NCBI RefSeq assembly: GCF_900447045.1
Contig: NZ_UAWH01000018.1
Coordinates: 156,568-220,567 of the forward strand
Reading direction: 5' to 3'
DNA: 64,000 nt
From: Clostridium paraputrificum
Lineage (GTDB): Bacteria; Bacillota; Clostridia; Clostridiales; Clostridiaceae
Made by a program: the position numbers and the translations under genes. Below the pieces are notes generated by a model. It did no database searches, was not told the origin of the DNA, and was given only the letters and a program-made list of their open reading frames with translations. Positions 25,734 through 35,357 of the stretch are shown here, piece after piece. Numbering within the stretch: position 1 is the stretch's first letter; each line of letters starts with the position of its first letter.

Positions 25734-26738
25734 TTAAGTTTTTATCTTTCTAAATTCCAAGGGAGTTTTTCCGTGAACTTTTTTGAACATCTTTATAAAG
25801 TTTCCACTATAGTTATATCCAACTAATTTAGCTATTTCATCTATACTTAATTGAGTAGTAGATAGTAGGTTTTCTGCAATAGTCATTCTTATAGAAGTGG
25901 TATATTGGCTAATGGACATATGATATTTAGCAGAAAAACCTGCCTTTAATTTTTGTTCATTTAGAAAAACCATCTTACTTAAGCTTTTTATAGTAGGGGG
26001 ATTGCATGCCTCCTTAGTTAAAATCTCATGAGCTTTTTGTATTGCATTTGCATCTGAAGCTGTTAATGTTACATATCTATCTTTTCCTATTTTTATTTCT
26101 CCATAATTTAATTGATTGGTAAAAACATTTTTAGAAGAGGACTTTATTTCTTTATTAATTAAAGCTATACATTCTAGAATCTTACTTTCTAAATATAGTA
26201 GACTAAGTTCATTAATTTCTGCTAAGCTTCTTAAGTTTTGTATAATTGTAGCTATTTCAAGAGGAAGATAGTGATAAGTATAGTTTATGATAAAACTATC
26301 AAAACTCATTGTATTTGGAAAGTTTGGATTAATAATTTCATCAAAATACTTTTTATATATAGTTATTTCTGCTCCGTGGAAGTGCTGACCTTTCTTCCAT
26401 GCCTGTTTTCCCTTTAAACCTCTCTCTGCCACAAAGAAGGAAGAGGGAGAAAAAGAGGAAAGGGGGCTATCTTCAATTTGAAAATTAGTTTCACCTTTAT
26501 ATACTGTTCCAAAACGTATTAGCTCTTCTTCATGGTTAAAGGAAAGTGAAAAGTTAGAGGGAATTGTATAATCTCCAATTCCAAAATCATAATATCCCTC
26601 CCTTGAATATTTAATAAAAAAACCAAGTTCTGGTTTTTCTTTATTTTTGTATATGGTGTAATCTCCCATAGGATATGGAGTAAAAGTAATATATTCTAAA
26701 ACTTTATTTTGAAATTCTTTCGTTGTTTTGCAAATCAT
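25734..26738 (-). CDS. AraC-family regulator of the siderophore uptake operon
   Basis: This 334-residue protein has an N-terminal ligand domain (1-225) of the PchR/YbtA style without a recognised cupin motif. Its C-terminal double HTH (about 235-334) has 'AHEILTKEACNPPTIKSLSKMVFLNEQKLKAGFSAKYHMSISQYTTSIRM'-like first and 'SIDEIAKLVGYNYSGNFIKMFKKVHGKTPLEFR' second helices. PchR-like regulators activate uptake genes when the cognate siderophore enters the cell. It is divergent from the ABC transporter operon, separated by 203 bp. The ribosome site AAAGGA precedes the ATG. Confidence 0.85.
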   Translation of the reverse strand: MICKTTKEFQNKVLEYITFTPYPMGDYTIYKNKEKPELGFFIKYSREGYYDFGIGDYTIPSNFSLSFNHEEELIRFGTVYKGETNFQIEDSPLSSFSPSSFFVAERGLKGKQAWKKGQHFHGAEITIYKKYFDEIINPNFPNTMSFDSFIINYTYHYLPLEIATIIQNLRSLAEINELSLLYLESKILECIALINKEIKSSSKNVFTNQLNYGEIKIGKDRYVTLTASDANAIQKAHEILTKEACNPPTIKSLSKMVFLNEQKLKAGFSAKYHMSISQYTTSIRMTIAENLLSTTQLSIDEIAKLVGYNYSGNFIKMFKKVHGKTPLEFRKIKT

Positions 26739-26864
26739 AGCTTATTCCTTTGTTAAAATATTTATTTAGCTCTTGGTTATAATATTGTTAAGAGCTTAGA
26801 TTATTATAGCAGAAAATAATCATATTGGATGATAAAATTATTAAATTAGGTGAAGAGATTGAAA

Positions 26865-26879
26865 TGAGAATCAATCTCA
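26865..26879 (+). promoter_or_regulatory. Fur-like 7-1-7 inverted repeat before the siderophore operon
   Basis: TGAGAATCAATCTCA is close to the Fur 7-1-7 consensus TGATAATNATTATCA, with the outer TGA/TCA and central AAT kept. It lies 63 bp before the first gene. Iron control is expected for such an operon, but the site deviates at two symmetric positions and could instead be the AraC-regulator site. Confidence 0.45.
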
Positions 26880-26941
26880 CATACAATTAGACCAGTAAAA
26901 TAAAGATAGAATTTAGTTATAGATTAATACGGAGGTATGAT

Positions 26942-27892
26942 ATGAAGAAGAATATATTAAAGACATTAGTTGTTTCATGTTTAGCTGCTATGATGTTAGT
27001 AGGATGTGGAACTAATGGTGGGTCAAATAATGATAAATCATCAGAAAAGAAGATTACTGTTACTGATGTAAGAGGGGAAGTTGAAATACCTGCAAACCCT
27101 GAAAGAATAGTAGATTTAAGTGGAAATAGTGATATATTATCAATCTTAGGATATAAGGTTGTAGGAACTGCAAATAGTGATGCTTATGATTACACTAAGT
27201 TCCCTACATATTTAGAAGAAACTTTAAAGGGAGCAGAAATTCTAGGTTATAGCATGCAAGATACTATGGATGTAGAAGCAGTTATGAACTTAAATCCAGA
27301 TTTAATTGTTATATCAACAGTTCAAGAAAAGATGTATGATCAATTAAGTGAAATTGCTCCAACAGTTATGATTCAATTAGAAGCATTAAACTGGAAAGAT
27401 GATGTTAAGGCTTTTGCAAAGGTATTTAATAAAGAAGATGTTGCTAATAAGTGGTTAGCAGATTATGAAGCAAAGGCTAAGGAAGCTGGAGATAAGATTA
27501 AAGCAGAATATGGTGAAAATACAACTTATCTTTCATTCTTAGCAAGTGGAGGACAATTCTTTATCTTTGATGGAGCAGGATTTGGTAGCGTATTATATGA
27601 AGATATGGGGCTAGCTAAACCTGAAGGAATGCCAGAACAAAGTGATATTAGTTTACCAGTTGTAACTTATGAAGGGTTAGCTTCAATTAAATCAGATTAT
27701 ATCTTCTTAATTTCAACACCAGAGGATTTAAAGCAACTTGAAAGTAATGCTATATGGAATAGCTTACCTGCAGTAAAAGAAGGTAAGGTTGTAGTATTAG
27801 AATCATCACCTTACTTTAACCAAGGATATAGCTCAATAGGTAGACAATTATTAGTAGATGAAATAGGTGAAATGTTAAATGGAACAAAGTAA
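26942..27892 (+). CDS. Siderophore ABC transporter substrate-binding lipoprotein
   Basis: This 316-residue protein has a lipoprotein signal peptide ending in 'LVGCG' (lipidated Cys22), then a Ser/Lys-rich spacer. The periplasmic-binding-protein-2-like fold follows, of the FepB/FhuD class ('RIVDLSGNSDILSILGYKVVGT', 'PDLIVIST', 'IWNSLPAVKEGKVVVLE'). It would capture a ferric siderophore outside the membrane and deliver it to the two permeases. GGAGG precedes the ATG. Its last 14 bp overlap the next gene. Confidence 0.9.
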   Translation: MKKNILKTLVVSCLAAMMLVGCGTNGGSNNDKSSEKKITVTDVRGEVEIPANPERIVDLSGNSDILSILGYKVVGTANSDAYDYTKFPTYLEETLKGAEILGYSMQDTMDVEAVMNLNPDLIVISTVQEKMYDQLSEIAPTVMIQLEALNWKDDVKAFAKVFNKEDVANKWLADYEAKAKEAGDKIKAEYGENTTYLSFLASGGQFFIFDGAGFGSVLYEDMGLAKPEGMPEQSDISLPVVTYEGLASIKSDYIFLISTPEDLKQLESNAIWNSLPAVKEGKVVVLESSPYFNQGYSSIGRQLLVDEIGEMLNGTK

Positions 27893-28871
27893 GAAACATA
27901 CAACAATTTTTGTAATTGGTAGTTTGTTACTTTTAATAGGAGGACTGATTCTGGCTATAAGGCTAGGATCCGTCCATATTAATTTTTCAGACATTTGGAA
28001 TAGTATCTTTAATTATAGTGAAACATTAGAGCTTATGCTTATTAGGGATGTACGAATTCCAAGAGCACTTTCTGTATTATTAACAGGAGGTATTTTAGGA
28101 GTAACAGGTGCCATGATTCAAGGCGTTACTAGAAATCCAATAGCTGAACCATCTATATTAGGTGTAAGCCAAGGGGCAACCTTAGTAATAGCTATTTTTT
28201 ATGCAATGGGTATTGCTATAAATACTCAAAATGTAATGATAGCTTCTTTTATAGGAGCGTTAATAACAGGAATTATAGTTTTAGGATTTATATCTAAGAA
28301 AGCAAATAATAATTCTATTGCAAAGATACTTTTAGCAGGAACAGCTATGAGTACATTTTTTCTTTCATTAACAACAGTAATAGGATTATTATCAAATCAA
28401 TCTCAAATGATAGGTTTTTGGGTATCAGGAGGCTTTAGAAATGCTAGCTGGTCTGATTTTAAACTTGTATTTATTGTAGGAATAATTGGACTTATTATAG
28501 CAATTTTATTATCACCTAAAATAAATATTTTAAATCTTGGGGACGATGTTGCCATAGGTCTTGGTGAAAGTCCTGAAAAGATAAGATTTTTAACTCTTAT
28601 GGTTATGATACCAATGTGTGCAGCAGCAGTTGCAGTAGGGAAAAATATAGCCTTTGTTGGACTTATAGTTCCCCAAATAGTTAGAAAGTTACTTGGTGAA
28701 GATTATAGAAGAAACATACCTTGTGCTTTTTTACTAGGAGCAGTTCTTTTAACTTATGCAGATATTGCAGCAAGAATGTTATTTGCTCCTTATGAAACTC
28801 CAATTGGTGTGTTTACAGCCTTAATAGGAATACCATTCTTTATATCAGTAGCTAGAAAGGAGAGAGGATAA
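27879..28871 (+). CDS. FecCD-family iron-siderophore permease 1
   Basis: This 330-residue protein has about nine to ten membrane helices and the family motifs 'DVRIPRALSVLLTGGILGVTGAMIQGVTRNPIAEPSILG'-like and 'AFVGLIVPQIVRKLLGEDYRR'. The latter contains the coupling region contacting the ATPase. The ATG lies within the end of the binding-protein gene (14-bp overlap), so translation is coupled. Its last base is the first base of the second permease. The two permeases form a heterodimeric channel. Confidence 0.9.
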   Translation: MEQSKKHTTIFVIGSLLLLIGGLILAIRLGSVHINFSDIWNSIFNYSETLELMLIRDVRIPRALSVLLTGGILGVTGAMIQGVTRNPIAEPSILGVSQGATLVIAIFYAMGIAINTQNVMIASFIGALITGIIVLGFISKKANNNSIAKILLAGTAMSTFFLSLTTVIGLLSNQSQMIGFWVSGGFRNASWSDFKLVFIVGIIGLIIAILLSPKINILNLGDDVAIGLGESPEKIRFLTLMVMIPMCAAAVAVGKNIAFVGLIVPQIVRKLLGEDYRRNIPCAFLLGAVLLTYADIAARMLFAPYETPIGVFTALIGIPFFISVARKERG

Positions 28872-29878
28872 TGAAGAAAAAAAGATTTAAAATTGCTTTA
28901 ATAGTTTTACTAGCTTTATTAGTTCTCTCTTTTGTAGTTACCTTATGTTGGGGAACTTATAAGGTTTCTGTAGGAGAAGTCATAAATACCTTACTTGGTA
29001 ATGGTACAAGACTTCAAAATACAGCAATATTAAATATTAGGTTACCTAGACTTTTAGTTGGTGCATTTGTAGCAATTGCCCTATCAACAGCAGGAGCAAT
29101 TCTTCAAACTATAACTAAAAATGATTTGGCAGATACAGGAATAATAGGTATAAATGCTGGTGCAGCAGTAGCAGCAGTTTTATTTATTACATATCAAACA
29201 TCTAATTATTATAGTGAGCTTGGGCAACTTTCAATTTTTGTATTGCCACTTATGGCTATTATAGGTGCAGCATTAACTTCATTTGTAATATACATGCTAT
29301 CTAGTAGACATGGAATAAGGCCTAAAAGACTTTTATTAATAGGTATAGGACTAAATGCAGGATTAAATGCCTTTATAACCTTCTTCACTTTTAGAGGAGG
29401 AGTTGGAGATTATAATAGAGTATTAGTATGGACATCAGGAAGCCTTTGGGGATCAGGATGGAGCTATGCTAAAGTAATTATTCCAATAGTTACACTTATG
29501 TTTGGGGTAGTTATGTTAAATCATAAGAAACTAGATGTTTTAAATCTTTCTGATGAACTTGCCTTATCTTTAGGGCTAAATTTAGAAAGGGAAAGAAAGA
29601 AGTTCTTAAGCTATGCAGTTATATTAGCAGGTACAGCAACAGCTTTTGCAGGAAATATTGGATTTTTAGGACTTATATCTCCTCATATAGCTAAAAAGTT
29701 AGTTGGTCCATATCATAAGAACTTTGTTGTAATATCAGCAATGATTAGCGTAATAATAGTTCTTCTTGCGGATTCAGTTTCAAGAAATCTATTTTCTCCA
29801 ATAGAAATTCCAGTGGGAATTACAGTGTCTATATTTGGAGTACCATATTTTATTTATTTAATGATGAAGGAGAAATAA
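28871..29878 (+). CDS. FecCD-family iron-siderophore permease 2
   Basis: This 335-residue protein has about nine membrane helices. 'NIRLPRLLVGAFVAIALSTAGAILQTITKNDLADTGIIG' near the N-terminus and 'GFLGLISPHIAKKLVGPYHK' near the C-terminus mark the FecCD family. It overlaps permease 1 by one base (ATGA-type junction), with GGAGAGG in front. It should pair with permease 1 in the transport channel. Confidence 0.9.
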   Translation: MKKKRFKIALIVLLALLVLSFVVTLCWGTYKVSVGEVINTLLGNGTRLQNTAILNIRLPRLLVGAFVAIALSTAGAILQTITKNDLADTGIIGINAGAAVAAVLFITYQTSNYYSELGQLSIFVLPLMAIIGAALTSFVIYMLSSRHGIRPKRLLLIGIGLNAGLNAFITFFTFRGGVGDYNRVLVWTSGSLWGSGWSYAKVIIPIVTLMFGVVMLNHKKLDVLNLSDELALSLGLNLERERKKFLSYAVILAGTATAFAGNIGFLGLISPHIAKKLVGPYHKNFVVISAMISVIIVLLADSVSRNLFSPIEIPVGITVSIFGVPYFIYLMMKEK

Positions 29879-29880
29879 TT

Positions 29881-30675
29881 ATGGAAGCTATTAGTGTAAG
29901 GAACTTATCAGTATCATATGAAAATAATACAATAATTGAAAATATGGATTTAAGTTTTCCGAAGGGAAAAATAAGCATAATAATTGGAGCAAATGGATGT
30001 GGAAAATCAACTTTGCTTAAGACCATATCCAGAATTAATAAGCCTAAAGCAGGAGATATCTTTATAAATAATAAAAATATAAAGAAGATAAAGGAAAAGA
30101 ATATAGCAAAGGAAGTTGCCTTTCTTCCTCAAGGACCTGTTTGTCCAAGTGGTCTTACTGTAAGAGAGCTTGTAGCCTTTGGAAGATTTCCTCATCAAAA
30201 AATGATAGGTGGACTTAATAATCATGATAAGGAAGTTATTGATTGGGCTATAAAAGAAACAGGTCTTAGTGAATTTGCTGATAGAGAAGTTGAAAATCTT
30301 TCTGGTGGTCAAAGACAGAGAGCTTGGATTGCTATGACTTTAGCACAAGAAACAGAAATTATAATGCTTGATGAACCTACTACTTATTTAGATATGTCTT
30401 ATCAACTTGAAGTATTAGAGGTGCTTCAAAAGCTTAATAAAGAAAAGAATATTACAGTAGTTATAGTTTTACATGAGCTTAATAATGCATGTAGATTCGC
30501 AGATAACATTATTGGACTTAAAAAAGGTAAAGTAATATGTCAAGGAAAACCAATGGATGTAATTAATAAAGAAACATTAAAAGAAATTTACGGGATAGAT
30601 GCAAATCTTAAAGAAAGTGAAAATGGTGAATATCCAATATGTACAGAGTATGAGCTTTTTAGGGAGGGTGCATGA
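29881..30675 (+). CDS. FecE/FhuC-type ATP-binding protein
   Basis: This 264-residue ATPase has Walker A 'GANGCGKST', Q-loop 'FLPQGP', signature 'LSGGQRQRAWIAMTLAQ', Walker B 'IIMLDEPT' and switch His in 'VIVLHELN'. It energises uptake through the two FecCD permeases. GGAG lies just before the start; it overlaps the MFS gene by 4 bp at its 3' end. Highly similar proteins serve catecholate and hydroxamate systems alike, so the substrate cannot be read from it. Confidence 0.92.
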   Translation: MEAISVRNLSVSYENNTIIENMDLSFPKGKISIIIGANGCGKSTLLKTISRINKPKAGDIFINNKNIKKIKEKNIAKEVAFLPQGPVCPSGLTVRELVAFGRFPHQKMIGGLNNHDKEVIDWAIKETGLSEFADREVENLSGGQRQRAWIAMTLAQETEIIMLDEPTTYLDMSYQLEVLEVLQKLNKEKNITVVIVLHELNNACRFADNIIGLKKGKVICQGKPMDVINKETLKEIYGIDANLKESENGEYPICTEYELFREGA

Positions 30676-31916
30676 GAAATAAAAACTTTATAATAATAGT
30701 TATAGGGCAGATTATTTCACTTTTTGGAAATGCTATTCAAAGATTTAGTATGTCTCTATACTTATTAGAATTTACAGGGAGTACAGCTGCCTTTGCTAAT
30801 ATATTAGCAATATCAACAATACCTTATATACTATTTGCACCAATTGCAGGAAGGCTTTCAGATAAAATAAATAGAAAAAAGATAATGGTTTATTTAGATC
30901 TATTCTGCTCAATTTTGATAGGGATATATGCACTTATATTACTTAGAGGAAGAGATAGTGAGTTAATAGTAGCCATAGTAATGTTTATGTTATCTGTATG
31001 TTATACTCTGTATGGACCTGCAGTAGTGTCTTCAATTCCACAAATAGTTGAAGAAGATAAGCTAACATCAGCAAATGGAATAATTAATCAAGTAGGATCT
31101 GTTGTTAACTTCCTTGGGCCAATACTTGCAGGAGTACTTTATGGATTAGTAGGTATAAAATTAATAGTAATAATAAATGCTATAAGCTTTTTAGTATCAG
31201 CAATAATGGAGCTATTCTTAGATATTCCAGATGTGGTTAAGACAGATGAGGATACAGATAAGGGCAAGGTGTTATCTATGGACTTTATAAAGAAATCCTT
31301 TATAGATATGGGAGATAGCTTTATATACTTAAAGAAAGAAAAGAAGATAATATTAGGAATTATAGCTTCATATGCTTTATGTAATATATTCTTAGTACCT
31401 ATATTATCAATAGTAGCACCATACTTTATCAATATATTACTTGAACTACCTTCACAAGTTTATGGAGTAGTAGAAGGAATATGCGTTTTAGGTATGATTT
31501 TAGGTGGTTTTTGGATAAGTATAAAACCAAAGATGTTCTTAATGAAGAAAGTACATTATACATATATTCCTATGATAGTAGGGGTTACTTTAATGGCTAC
31601 GTTAGGATTTATTAGATTAAATAATTATGTTTTGGCTGGACTTTTTGGTGTTAGTGGTATGGCAATTATGCTATCTCTATCATTATCAAATGTGTTAACA
31701 TTAACTTTCATTCAACAAGAGGTGCCTTCAAATATGCTAGGACGTGTATCAGCCTTTTCTACAGCAGTAGCAACTATAAGTGTAGCTCCTGGACAGTTAT
31801 TGTTTGGACAAGTAATAGATATGGGAATACATATAGGAGTTATATTGATAATAACAGCTATAGTTAACGGTGGACTTATTTTATTTGTTAAGTGGAATGT
31901 AAGAGAATTAAATTAA
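30672..31916 (+). CDS. MFS transporter of the siderophore operon (EntS-like)
   Basis: This 414-residue protein has twelve predicted membrane segments and an MFS_3/EntS-like start ('IIVIGQIISLFGNAIQRFSMSLYLLEFTGSTAAFA') with 'GRLSDKINRKKIM' in loop 2-3. It overlaps the ATPase gene by 4 bp and is the last gene of the operon. EntS-type carriers export siderophores. Since no siderophore synthesis genes are in the window, it may recycle a captured foreign siderophore after iron removal (inference), or simply be an unrelated efflux pump. Confidence 0.8.
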   Translation: MRNKNFIIIVIGQIISLFGNAIQRFSMSLYLLEFTGSTAAFANILAISTIPYILFAPIAGRLSDKINRKKIMVYLDLFCSILIGIYALILLRGRDSELIVAIVMFMLSVCYTLYGPAVVSSIPQIVEEDKLTSANGIINQVGSVVNFLGPILAGVLYGLVGIKLIVIINAISFLVSAIMELFLDIPDVVKTDEDTDKGKVLSMDFIKKSFIDMGDSFIYLKKEKKIILGIIASYALCNIFLVPILSIVAPYFINILLELPSQVYGVVEGICVLGMILGGFWISIKPKMFLMKKVHYTYIPMIVGVTLMATLGFIRLNNYVLAGLFGVSGMAIMLSLSLSNVLTLTFIQQEVPSNMLGRVSAFSTAVATISVAPGQLLFGQVIDMGIHIGVILIITAIVNGGLILFVKWNVRELN

Positions 31917-31937
31917 ACATTTCATTTATATTTTGTA

Positions 31938-32018
31938 TAAGTGGGTGGATATTTGTTTTGATGAGACTTGGAGCGCAGCGACGGAACAAGCAAAATAAAT
32001 ATCCGCTACACCTTTTTA
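31938..32018. repeat. Dispersed hairpin element, copy B
   Basis: GTGGGTGGATATTTGTTTT (from 31941) pairs with AAAATAAATATCC...TACAC (to about 32010), around the core ACTTGGAGCGCAGCGACGGA, and ends in CCTTTTT. It separates the MFS gene (plus) from the HAD-RpiR gene (minus), both pointing into it. The upstream half found in copies A and D is missing. Confidence 0.8.
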
Positions 32019-33668
32019 TACTTTACTAGATAATTTTTTGTATGTGCTTAATTTATAGTTAACGTTTTTTTCGTAGTCAAATTTAAAATAGCAAGTATAT
32101 ATACAATCTAAAAGATATAATAATGATAGTCTTGTTGAAAAGGATGAAATTTTATTAAAATGATTTTCATTTGAACTTAAATACAAATGATAATCAGCAT
32201 ATTTAGTAATTGGATTATCATTTGTAGAAGAAATTAGAATGATAGGGGTATTATTCTTTTTTAAAATATTAGCTAAGTTTTTTGTTATTAGTCCTCTGCC
32301 TTCAAAAGAAACAATTATTGCAACATGTTTTTCATCACTAGTAGAAGCAGTTAAAAGTTGATGATATTCTTCTATAGGAACATTTATAAAAGTGCCGATT
32401 TCTTGCATTTGAAACTTAAAATTTTCTGCAAAATATATGTTTCCAGCAGAAGTATAAAAATCAATATATATAGCTTTTTTTAGAATACTTGCTACCAATT
32501 TTAATGTATTTAAATCTATCAAATTTAAAGAAGACTGTATAGTTTGTTCATATAGTTCTTTCATTTTTAATACAACTTGATTTTGTGTTTCATTTTGTTT
32601 AAATGGATAATCAAAATTAAGAGAATTTTGTTCCTTTAAATACTCATTAATTGATAGGGAGACTTGTACTTTTAATTCAGCCAAGCCAGCTAAACCTACT
32701 TTTTTACATAGTCTATAAATGCTTGATGTTGAAATAAAGCAAGCTTTACTAATTTCAGAAGCACTCATTCTTATAAAGTCTTCAGAATTATTCTGCATAT
32801 AGTATACTAATGTTTTTTCATTTTCTAATCCTTTTATATATTTGCTTAGGGTATAAGCAATACCATCTTCTTCGTTAGATAATGTAATTTCATTAGCTAT
32901 AGCTTTTAAATCATCTACAGCATTCTCCATAGCAACTCCAATACCAGCATATTCAACCATTGAAGCATCATTGTGGCCATCTCCAAAAGCAATCATTTCA
33001 TCTTTTTTATATCCCATAGGAATAAGGACAGTGTCTAATGCCTTTGCTTTATCAATACCTTTTGCAGTAAATTCAAAATAGAAAGGTCCTGTAAACATAC
33101 AGTTTAATGTATCCTTAAAAGGCTCCATCATTTCTTTATAATGTTCTTGTAAATAGTCAGGATCTCCAGCAGTTAAAATTTTATTTAGTGGATAGTTTGC
33201 AAAAGCAGCTAAATCATCTACTTCACATAGTTTAAACTTGCCCCCACGAGATTCGTATTTAATTACATTAAAAGGTGATCCATTAAATTGGATTTCATTA
33301 TCAAAAACATTATTAACATACATGTAGTTATCTTTATCAATCATAGGTTTTACTTTAAATTTCTTCATGTGTTCAAGAACTGATTGTCCTTGTTCTACGG
33401 TCATGGTTTCATTAAATAGTACTTTATTAGTTTCACAGTCAACTACCTTTGATCCATTAAACGAAACTAAAAGACCATGATTTTCATTCATTTTTAATTC
33501 CTTTGCAAAATCCATTAATCCAGATGTAGGTCTTCCAGAAGCTAATATTAGGATAGCTCCTAGCTCTTGGGATTTAATTAGAGCATTTTTAGTTTTTTTA
33601 GGAATTTCTTTTCTGTTATTTGTTAATGTACCATCAACATCCATAATAATTACTTTTATGTTACTCAT
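32016..33668 (-). CDS. Fusion of Cof-type HAD phosphatase and RpiR/MurR-type regulator (HTH-SIS)
   Basis: The product is 550 residues from ATG 33668, behind AAGGGGG. Residues 4-270 are a complete HAD-IIB (Cof) phosphatase: DVDGT with Asp10 and Asp12, 'ASGRP', and 'GDGHNDASMVEYAGIGVAMENA'. Residues about 275-345 are an RpiR HTH ('MSASEISKACFISTSSIYRLCKKVGLAGLAELK'), and residues about 365-500 a SIS sugar-phosphate-binding domain. One protein could sense a phosphosugar, regulate genes and dephosphorylate the same ligand (inference). Both halves look intact. Its 3' end meets copy B of the hairpin element. Confidence 0.85.
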   Translation of the reverse strand: MSNIKVIIMDVDGTLTNNRKEIPKKTKNALIKSQELGAILILASGRPTSGLMDFAKELKMNENHGLLVSFNGSKVVDCETNKVLFNETMTVEQGQSVLEHMKKFKVKPMIDKDNYMYVNNVFDNEIQFNGSPFNVIKYESRGGKFKLCEVDDLAAFANYPLNKILTAGDPDYLQEHYKEMMEPFKDTLNCMFTGPFYFEFTAKGIDKAKALDTVLIPMGYKKDEMIAFGDGHNDASMVEYAGIGVAMENAVDDLKAIANEITLSNEEDGIAYTLSKYIKGLENEKTLVYYMQNNSEDFIRMSASEISKACFISTSSIYRLCKKVGLAGLAELKVQVSLSINEYLKEQNSLNFDYPFKQNETQNQVVLKMKELYEQTIQSSLNLIDLNTLKLVASILKKAIYIDFYTSAGNIYFAENFKFQMQEIGTFINVPIEEYHQLLTASTSDEKHVAIIVSFEGRGLITKNLANILKKNNTPIILISSTNDNPITKYADYHLYLSSNENHFNKISSFSTRLSLLYLLDCIYTCYFKFDYEKNVNYKLSTYKKLSSKV

Positions 33669-33884
33669 ATATCTTTCCCCCTTTGTTATATATTTCATTA
33701 TACTAATACTAAGTTTAGGAATAAACAGGTTAACTTAAGATTGAATAATATATATCAAAAATAGTAAAGTTATCTAACAAAACAATGGAATAAATTTTTC
33801 ATTGTAGAATAATCTTGTATGATGTTTATATTTTGTTAATATAGGAGTATAGTATATAATAGATAAGGAAAAGGAGAGATATGG

Positions 33885-34754
33885 ATGAAATTAAGTAGAA
33901 ATGACACATGTTGGTGTGGTAGCGGAAAAAAATATAAGAACTGTCACCTAAACTTTGATGAAAAAATCCTATCTTATGGATTAAGAGGTGCTATTGTTCC
34001 ACCTAGACAAATTATAAAAAATGAAGCTCAAATCCAAGGGATAAAAGAAAGTGCTAAAATAAATACAGCTGTATTAGATTTAGTTGCTGAAAATATAAAG
34101 GCAGGAATGTCTACAGAAGATATAAATACATTAGTACACGATTTTACAGTTTCACAGGGTGCAATTCCTGCACCATTAAATTATGGAGGATTCCCTAAGA
34201 GTGTTTGTACTTCTATAAATGAAGAGGTATGTCACGGAATTCCAAGTAAGGATATAATACTTAAGGATGGAGATATAATAAATGTAGATGTATCTACTAT
34301 ATATAATGGATATTTTTCAGATGCATCAAGAATGTTTATGATAGGTAACGTGCATCCAGAGGTTAAAAAGCTTGTTAAAGTAGCTAAGGAATGTTTAGAT
34401 TTAGGGCTTCAAGCAGCTAAGCCATGGGGATTCTTAGGGGATGTTTCAGAGGCTTGTCAAACACATGCTGAGAAAAATGGTTATTCAGTAGTTAGAGAGT
34501 TTGGGGGGCATGGAGTTGGAATACAATTCCATGAAGATCCATTTGTTGCCCATGTAGGTAAGAAGGGAACAGATATGCTTTTAGTTCCAGGAATGATATT
34601 TACAATAGAGCCAATGATTAATATGGGTAAGAAAGATATATATGTAGATTCTGATAATGATTGGACAGCTATTACAGAAGATGGTTCACCATCAGCTCAA
34701 TGGGAATATACAGTTTTAATAACTGAAGATGGAGCAGAGATATTAACTTATTAA
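33885..34754 (+). CDS. map: Methionine aminopeptidase type I with N-terminal SEC-C motif
   Basis: This is a 289-residue protein. Residues 5-21 are a SEC-C zinc motif (RNDTCWCGSGKKYKNCH), thought to aid ribosome or chaperone contact. Residues 40-289 are the MetAP catalytic pita-bread fold with metal ligands in 'NVDVS', 'GYFSDASR', 'GGHGVGIQFHEDP', 'TIEPM' and 'QWEYTVLI'. It removes initiator methionine from new proteins. The ATG at 33885 is used; the ATG at 33881 is out of frame. It is monocistronic with its own terminator, so it is probably a second MetAP besides the usual ribosomal-operon copy. Confidence 0.93.
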   Translation: MKLSRNDTCWCGSGKKYKNCHLNFDEKILSYGLRGAIVPPRQIIKNEAQIQGIKESAKINTAVLDLVAENIKAGMSTEDINTLVHDFTVSQGAIPAPLNYGGFPKSVCTSINEEVCHGIPSKDIILKDGDIINVDVSTIYNGYFSDASRMFMIGNVHPEVKKLVKVAKECLDLGLQAAKPWGFLGDVSEACQTHAEKNGYSVVREFGGHGVGIQFHEDPFVAHVGKKGTDMLLVPGMIFTIEPMINMGKKDIYVDSDNDWTAITEDGSPSAQWEYTVLITEDGAEILTY

Positions 34755-34763
34755 TAAAATGAA

Positions 34764-34792
34764 GAAAACTAGCAACTTTGCTAGTTTTTTTT
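34764..34792 (+). terminator. Terminator after map
   Basis: AAACTAGC and GCTAGTTT (8-bp stem, 6-nt loop) followed by eight T in total. Confidence 0.9.
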
Positions 34793-34839
34793 ATTTTAAG
34801 TATTATGTATAATAAAATAAAAAACAAAGGAGGAGAGTT

Positions 34840-35343
34840 ATGGAATTTAGGAGGACTAATATAAGTGATGTAAATAGTGTTATGAAAATAATATCCCAAT
34901 CGCAAAGTTACTTTAAATCAAAAGGTATCGATCAATGGCAAAATAATTATCCTAATGAGAATACTATAATGGAGGATATTAATAATGGCTATAGTTATGT
35001 ACTAGAAAAGGATAATAAAATTATTGCGACTCTAGCTTTATCCTTTAATGGGGAGGTAACTTATAATAAGATATATGAGGGAGAATGGTTAAGTAATGAA
35101 AAATACGCTGTAATACATAGAATAGCTGTAGATAATGACTTAAAGGGTAATGGAATATCTTCTTATTTGATTAAATGTGTTAAGAAGATAGCATTAGATT
35201 TGAATGTACATAGTATAAAGGTGGATACACATGAAGATAATATATCTATGCAAAGGTTATTAGAAAAGAATGATTTTAAATATTGTGGAATTATATATTT
35301 AGAAGATGGAAACAAAAGAATAGCATTTGAAAAACTAATATAG
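34840..35343 (+). CDS. GNAT-family N-acetyltransferase
   Basis: This 167-residue protein shows the GNAT fold, with acetyl-CoA-binding motif A 'VIHRIAVDNDLKGNGISSYLIKCVKK' and motif B 'LNVHSIKVDTHEDNISMQRLLEKNDFKYCG'. The 'GIDQWQNNYPNENTI' start is common in a clostridial/streptococcal GNAT subgroup of unknown substrate. AAAGGAGG precedes the ATG. The YitT gene follows 14 bp downstream, so the two may be cotranscribed. Confidence 0.85.
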   Translation: MEFRRTNISDVNSVMKIISQSQSYFKSKGIDQWQNNYPNENTIMEDINNGYSYVLEKDNKIIATLALSFNGEVTYNKIYEGEWLSNEKYAVIHRIAVDNDLKGNGISSYLIKCVKKIALDLNVHSIKVDTHEDNISMQRLLEKNDFKYCGIIYLEDGNKRIAFEKLI

Positions 35344-35357
35344 GACGAGGGCTGAAA

